DNA from: an uncultured Prevotellaceae bacterium
Lineage (GTDB): Bacteria; Bacteroidota; Bacteroidia; Bacteroidales; Bacteroidaceae
Assembly (NCBI GenBank): GCA_946540735.1
Contig: CAMNIN010000001.1
Location: 122,987-186,986 of the forward strand
Direction of reading: 5' to 3'
Length of the DNA stretch: 64,000 bases
Shown here: positions 59,880 to 64,000 of the stretch, piece after piece
Position numbering within the stretch: the stretch's first letter is position 1
How the letters are laid out: every line of letters starts with the position of its first letter
Notes under the pieces: generated by a model
What the model was told of the DNA's origin: nothing
Databases searched by the model: none
What the model saw: only the letters and a program-made list of their open reading frames with translations
Made by a program: the position numbers and the translations under genes

Positions 59880-62588
59880 TTAGAACGAGATGCTCACGCC
59901 GATGGCGTAGGAGCGGTATGGAGGATAGTTTCGCTTGTCGTCGATTCCGAGAGTGCTGCTGACCACGTAGCTGTTGATCATCGGTGTCTGTCCGCTGTAG
60001 GAAGTGATTGTGCCTATGTTGTTGATGCTCAGGGCCAGTCGCAGTTGGCTGATGTATTTGGTGTATCTGGTGATGGGCACGTTCCATCCCACGGTGAGGT
60101 AGTCGAAATTGAGGTAGTCGCCCGATTCCAGCCAGTAGTCTGTGGCGATTTGGTCGTAGATGTTCTCTTGCGGTGCGTTTCTCATCACGTTATAGTCGGG
60201 GAATGAGGTCATGTTCATGTAGGTCAGTGCCGTGCCGTTGTAGATTTTGTGTCCGAAGGCCCCGTTCATTTGCAGTGAGATGTCGAAATCCTTGTATCTG
60301 AAACTGATGTTCGACCCGATCGTCCATTTCGGCGTGGCTTGTCCGGCGATGTACCGGTCTTTGCCTACGCTCTTGTCGCCGTCGCCGTCGAGATCTGCGA
60401 TCTCGTAGTATCGTTTGCCGCTCGCGTCCTCTGTGAAGCCAATGCAATGTGGCAGGTAGAAGACGCCGAGAGGTTGTCCGACGATTTGGTAGACGATGTC
60501 GTTGTCGCCCCCGTGGAATCCGGCGCCGTTGAGTCCGCCGATGGAAGTGACGTTATTGGCGGTCATTTGCTCACCTTTGTATTTGCCCGAGAGGGTGATG
60601 AGCTTGTTGCGCTGTATCGAGAGATTCATGTTGACATTGAGTTGCATGTCGCGGGTTTCCAGTGGTGTGATGCCCATTCCGAGTTCGAATCCGCTGTTGC
60701 GCATACTTCCCAGGTTGGCCAGCAGTTTGTCGTAGGCGAAGGGAGGTGTGCTCACGTCGTAGAGGTAGAGCATGTCGATGGTCTTGGAGTAATAGTATTC
60801 TGCTGTGAGCACCATGCGGTTGTGCCAGAATCCCAGGTCAGCCCCGATGTTGAAGGTATATCGTGTCTCCCATTTCAGGTCGGGGTTGGCGTTGCTGTTG
60901 TATCCCAGGGTGACGACTGGAGTTCCTCCGAGTGGTACGAGACCTGACGGCATGAACATCTGCAAGGAGTTGTAGGAGTCGATACCCCCGAGGTTTCCCG
61001 AGATGCCGCTTCCCGTGCGGAGGATGAGGTGGCTGACAAGGGGCACATTCGACATGAACTTCTCTTTCATCACGTCCCATTCAGCCGAGAGAGAGGGGAA
61101 GAATCCCCACCTGTTGTTCTTTCCCACTTTGCTGCTTGCATCGGCGCGCATGGTGAGTCCGAAGGTGTAGCGGTGAAGCAGGAGATACTTCACGTTGCCC
61201 ATCAGTGACGACAGCGAGGGCTGTTCGAAAGAGGAGCCTGTGCCGCCGTAGGGCCTGAGTGCTCCGGCCTGCAGGTTGTTGTAGCCGAAATCGTTGCTGG
61301 TGAAGCCTTTCACCGTGGTGAAAAATCCAGTGAGTGTGCTGTTCTGGTATTCCAGCAGTCCGGTGGTCTCGATGCGGTGCTGGTCGTCGAAGTCCCACCA
61401 GTAGTCGATGGATAAGTTGGCCAGCCAGTCTTCGTTTTTGTTCTCGCTGCGGTAGGCCTGTCCTTGTGCCCATACCCAAGTGGGCAGGTATTGCGAGTCC
61501 TCAGTGCTTGAGAAGGAGTAGGAGCCGAATGCGCTGATGCGGAGGTTGGGCCAGATGTCGTAGGAGAGCTTGAGGTGTGTGTTGAAGTTGAGGTTTTTCT
61601 GGTGGTCTCTTTCCCGGAGGAGAGCCAGGGGGTTGGAGATTTGCGATGCGGTGGAGTTCTTGTCCCATCCGCCGTTGTTCATGCCATTGCGGTAAGTGGG
61701 GTTCATGGCCGATGCGGAGTAGAACAGGCCTTGTTCGTCGAATATTTCCTTGTTGCGCTGCGACGATCCGTAGACCCCGAGGTCTACGGAGAGTCTTTCG
61801 TCGAAGGCTTTCTGGGTGATGTCGAGTTTGGCCACGAAATTGTTGTATTCGTTCACTCTGATCACGGTGTTATGGTCCATCAGTCCGATGGAGGCGCGGT
61901 AGTTGCTGTTGTCGGTACCTCCGCTGAATGAGATATGGTGGTTTTGTACGGTGCCCGTGCGTGTGATGGCTTTGGCGAAGTCGGTGTCATATCCGCCGTC
62001 GTTGTAGTCCAGTCCCAGGGCCTGTGCGGTGTTGATGTACTGATTGCGGTTGAGCATGTCGATATGCCGGTAAGCCGTTTCAAAGCCCAGGTTTCCATCA
62101 TAGGAGATGTGAAACTGTCCGCCGTGTCCTTTTTTCGTTTTCACCTCGATGACACCCGAGGCACCTCTCGACCCGTATTTGGCCGTTTCGGCAGCATTCT
62201 TGAGGATGGTGAAACTCTCGATGTCGGCAGGATAGATGCTGGAGAGGGTGGCAAGGTCGGACGACACTCCGTCGATGATGACAAGAGGGTCGTTTCCGCC
62301 GGTGAGAGAAGTGGTGCCTCTCACCCGCACGCTGCTGAGCATGGCCATTCGGTTGTCGCCCGACGATACCTGTACGCCGGCGGCCTGTCCGCTGAGGGCA
62401 CTGAGAGAATTGGTCACGAGTCCTTTGTTCATGCGCTCTTCGGTCACCTTGTCGGCACTGCCGGTGCTGATGAGCGAGAAAGCCGCCAGTGAGTCTGTCT
62501 TGGTATCATTGTCTTGACGTGACTGTGCCCATGACATGGTGGGAAGGAGCCAGAAAGCGACGCAAGTAAGTGAGACAAAAATCCTCAT
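59880..62588 (-). CDS. SusC-family TonB-dependent transporter lacking the N-terminal regulatory domain
   Basis: 902 residues from the ATG at 62588 (signal MRIFVSLTCVAFWLLPTMSW). The plug begins soon after (GLVTNSLSALSGQAAGVQVSS near 57-77, DPLVIIDGVSSD, ADIESFTILKNAAETAKYGSRGASGVI). A 22-strand barrel follows, with the usual LDGDGDKSVGKDRYIAGQATPKW segment and the C-terminal YRSYAIGVSISF. Typical SusC proteins have an extra carboxypeptidase-D-like domain of about 80 residues between signal and plug; here only about 25 linker residues (SRQDNDTKTDSLAAFSL) occupy that space. It imports a ligand captured by SusD using TonB energy. Confidence 0.95.
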   Translation of the reverse strand: MRIFVSLTCVAFWLLPTMSWAQSRQDNDTKTDSLAAFSLISTGSADKVTEERMNKGLVTNSLSALSGQAAGVQVSSGDNRMAMLSSVRVRGTTSLTGGNDPLVIIDGVSSDLATLSSIYPADIESFTILKNAAETAKYGSRGASGVIEVKTKKGHGGQFHISYDGNLGFETAYRHIDMLNRNQYINTAQALGLDYNDGGYDTDFAKAITRTGTVQNHHISFSGGTDNSNYRASIGLMDHNTVIRVNEYNNFVAKLDITQKAFDERLSVDLGVYGSSQRNKEIFDEQGLFYSASAMNPTYRNGMNNGGWDKNSTASQISNPLALLRERDHQKNLNFNTHLKLSYDIWPNLRISAFGSYSFSSTEDSQYLPTWVWAQGQAYRSENKNEDWLANLSIDYWWDFDDQHRIETTGLLEYQNSTLTGFFTTVKGFTSNDFGYNNLQAGALRPYGGTGSSFEQPSLSSLMGNVKYLLLHRYTFGLTMRADASSKVGKNNRWGFFPSLSAEWDVMKEKFMSNVPLVSHLILRTGSGISGNLGGIDSYNSLQMFMPSGLVPLGGTPVVTLGYNSNANPDLKWETRYTFNIGADLGFWHNRMVLTAEYYYSKTIDMLYLYDVSTPPFAYDKLLANLGSMRNSGFELGMGITPLETRDMQLNVNMNLSIQRNKLITLSGKYKGEQMTANNVTSIGGLNGAGFHGGDNDIVYQIVGQPLGVFYLPHCIGFTEDASGKRYYEIADLDGDGDKSVGKDRYIAGQATPKWTIGSNISFRYKDFDISLQMNGAFGHKIYNGTALTYMNMTSFPDYNVMRNAPQENIYDQIATDYWLESGDYLNFDYLTVGWNVPITRYTKYISQLRLALSINNIGTITSYSGQTPMINSYVVSSTLGIDDKRNYPPYRSYAIGVSISF

Positions 62589-62626
62589 GGTTTTAGACAA
62601 TTATGTGTGCTGATGTTTTTCCAATG

Positions 62627-62634
62627 CAAACTTA
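62627..62634 (-). promoter_or_regulatory. Predicted -7 box of the susC-susD operon
   Basis: TAAGTTTG on the minus strand, full match to TAnnTTTG, 38 bp before the SusC start. No clear -33 TTTG. Confidence 0.45.
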
Positions 62635-62670
62635 CAGTTTTTTTTTGAATAATAGATGAAAGGATGCCAG

Positions 62671-62701
62671 AAAAAACAAAAAAAGAGGCGCAAGCGCCCC
62701 T
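62671..62701 (-). terminator. Terminator of ddh
   Basis: Minus strand: AGGGGCGC, TT loop, GCGCCTCT (62684-62701) followed by TTTTTTTGTTTTTT. Strong rho-independent terminator, 35 bp after the stop. Confidence 0.88.
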
Positions 62702-62736
62702 TTCTGGTGTCTTTGCCCCCTGGTGTGGGCAAATGG

Positions 62737-63636
62737 TTAGACAAGATGACTGATGAGCGACTCCCTGTCGCCGGGCAGCATGTCGATGACGGGTATTTCG
62801 ATCATGGTGTAGCATCCGGGTTGCTGTCGCATGGAGGCACGCGCCACATTGACCAGCACCTGTCCTGTCAGGGCCGGGTTGTTGATACTCATATTGAACT
62901 CCAGCCGTTGGTTCTGTGTCTTTCCGCTGACGCCTTTGCGCACCAGGTTCACGCCGTGGCCCATGTCGCGGACGGCATCCACCGACTCCACGGCAAACAC
63001 ATGCGTCTCGTCGCTGGCAAAATAGGGGTCGGCCTTGATGGCGGCGGTCACGGCTTCGAGGCTCGCGCCCTCTTCCAGTTCCACGTACACCATGCGGCGA
63101 TGGATCCCCTCACCTTTGGGGATAGTCATCGAGAGTGCGTTTTTCACACCTTCTTTAGAGCGCACGCAGACGGAGTGGCCCATCGACATGCCGGGGCCGA
63201 AATTGGTATAGGAAAGGCCTTTGGGTGCAAGGCTCTGCATGAGTGAGCGTACGATGCTGTCGCTGCCTGGATCCCATCCTGCCGCGATGATAGAGACAGC
63301 GTTGCTTTCCTTGCATACAGGCATGAGAGCAGCCCGGTAGTCGAGGATGCTGGTGTGGATGTCGAAGCTGTCCACGGTGTTGATGCCAAGCGGCAGGATT
63401 TTCTTGGCGTATTCCTCGCAGCTGCGGGTGGGGGTTGCCAGGATGGCCACATCCACGTCTTTCAGTTGGGTGATGTCTTTCACCACATCATAAGCTGCTA
63501 ACTCAGCAGGCTTGTCTGCTGCTCCGTTTCTGCGTACGATACCCGCGATCTCGAAATCCTCAGCGGCTTCCAGTGCCTCGATGGCGTATTTACCGATGTT
63601 GCCGTATCCCACGACGGCTGCTCTGATTTTTTTCAT
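62737..63636 (-). CDS. ddh: meso-Diaminopimelate D-dehydrogenase
   Basis: NADPH-dependent enzyme making meso-diaminopimelate from tetrahydrodipicolinate in one step, for lysine and peptidoglycan. 299 residues. The Rossmann motif VVGYGNIGKYAIEAL is at 8-22; CEEYAKKILPLGINTVDSFDIH and AAGWDPGSDSIVRSLMQ (near 118-134) are characteristic, as is NFGPGMSMGHSV near 147. Monocistronic with its own terminator. A -7 box TAATTTTG (complement of 63679-63686) is about 43 bp upstream. Its presence means the DAP branch uses the dehydrogenase route. Confidence 0.97.
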   Translation of the reverse strand: MKKIRAAVVGYGNIGKYAIEALEAAEDFEIAGIVRRNGAADKPAELAAYDVVKDITQLKDVDVAILATPTRSCEEYAKKILPLGINTVDSFDIHTSILDYRAALMPVCKESNAVSIIAAGWDPGSDSIVRSLMQSLAPKGLSYTNFGPGMSMGHSVCVRSKEGVKNALSMTIPKGEGIHRRMVYVELEEGASLEAVTAAIKADPYFASDETHVFAVESVDAVRDMGHGVNLVRKGVSGKTQNQRLEFNMSINNPALTGQVLVNVARASMRQQPGCYTMIEIPVIDMLPGDRESLISHLV

Positions 63637-64000
63637 ATCAAAATGCTATTTAGTTATATATTCTCCAAAAAACGGTTGCAAAATTACATAATATTGTTGA
63701 ATATGCTGTCGTTTAGACAGATTATTTTTGATTTTTTCCAACTTTTGTATAAGATAGTGCTTTTGAAATGTGAGGCACTCTTGATTGCACCTAAGTAGCC
63801 AGATGCGCCGGTTCCGCACCGACATCACCAAGCTCGACGGCCTCGAGGCCCCGACCTCGGCTTCTCCGTCGAGAAGCGAGCAATGACGGATTACATTATT
63901 GAAAAATGAAAGTCGGCTGGGGCCGTTTGAAAATTCTTGCTTAGGCAAGCGTCCCATGGGGCCGATCGGAAAATTGGGTCTGGCCTTTTGTCATTTCACT
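63637..64000. other. Gene-free end of the window with a GC-rich palindromic patch
   Basis: No gene could be supported in these 364 bp. The first 150 bp are AT-rich and hold the ddh promoter region. 63800-63885 is abruptly GC-rich, with the 12-bp palindrome GGCCTCGAGGCC (63839-63850) nested inside CGACGG/CCGTCG (63835-63840 and 63867-63872). A 27-codon plus-strand frame (63803-63886) crosses it but has no supporting context. TGGGGCCG occurs at 63918 and 63957 in a partly repeated unit, with a small CTTGC/GCAAG hairpin between. Confidence 0.6.

Noticed and set aside
59866..60087. 74-residue N-terminal extension of SusD
   Set aside because: It overlaps the SusC gene and would hide a clean lipoprotein signal that starts at 59865.
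63646..63957. 103-codon minus-strand frame at the right edge
   Set aside because: It runs over the ddh promoter region and the GC-rich palindromic patch and shows no protein-like features.

Overview
The window looks like a chromosomal segment of a Bacteroidales bacterium, most likely Prevotellaceae. The support is: SusC/SusD outer-membrane proteins; a Porin_10 family protein; a BamD / RNA polymerase omega-like / DUF4293 gene trio; a Nudix-type arabinose regulator; many promoters of the Bacteroidetes form TTTG-N19-21-TAnnTTTG; and a near absence of Shine-Dalgarno sequences. I saw no rRNA, tRNA, CRISPR array, insertion sequence or prophage. The genus is an inference.

Layout, left to right. (1) 1-11746, all on the minus strand, is one L-arabinose operon. 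In transcription order it encodes a lipoprotein aldose epimerase, a sodium/sugar symporter, a Nudix-like regulator (AraR), AraD, AraA, AraB, a GH51 arabinofuranosidase, transketolase and ribose-5-phosphate isomerase B, which runs off the left edge. Arabinan is cut outside the cytoplasm, arabinose is equilibrated and imported with Na+, converted to xylulose-5-phosphate and passed to the pentose phosphate pathway. A promoter and a palindromic operator candidate lie at 11784-11862. (2) 11964-15847 is a galactose operon (cytosolic epimerase, MFS sugar permease, galactokinase). It holds a striking 9-bp CTAG array between permease and kinase. (3) 15954-21982 holds folC, dnaJ, grpE, an ABC-F protein and an RluA-type pseudouridine synthase. 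(4) 22006-33515 holds menA, an HD protein, a Porin_10 operon, uvrB, the bamD operon, an Ala-rich lipoprotein and a pRiA4b ORF-3-like gene. (5) 33590-41687 holds pyruvate:ferredoxin oxidoreductase, an AAA/DUF4143 ATPase, an ATP-grasp-like protein, a GH43 enzyme and a Ser/His-run membrane microprotein. (6) 41902-45684 holds a K+-dependent membrane pyrophosphatase and an NhaD Na+/H+ antiporter. (7) 45780-53904 is a long minus-strand operon: dxs, trkA, trkH, manA, an SMC/ABC-type ATPase, a DUF4435 (TOPRIM-like) protein and an unknown gene. (8) 54084-63636 holds a secreted C1B peptidase, an SSS symporter with a porin, a SusC/SusD pair and diaminopimelate dehydrogenase. The last 360 bp have no gene but contain a GC-rich palindromic patch.

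Sodium links many parts: two SSS symporters, NhaD, the pyrophosphatase and Trk potassium uptake suggest a cell using both Na+ and H+ gradients. The items most worth a second look are the 18-copy phased CTAG array at 13171-13332, which is open in the permease's frame past its stop codon; the ATPase plus DUF4435 pair that resembles a PARIS/OLD defence module inside a housekeeping operon; the poly-Ser/poly-His membrane microprotein; and the ATPases with natural changes at catalytic positions.
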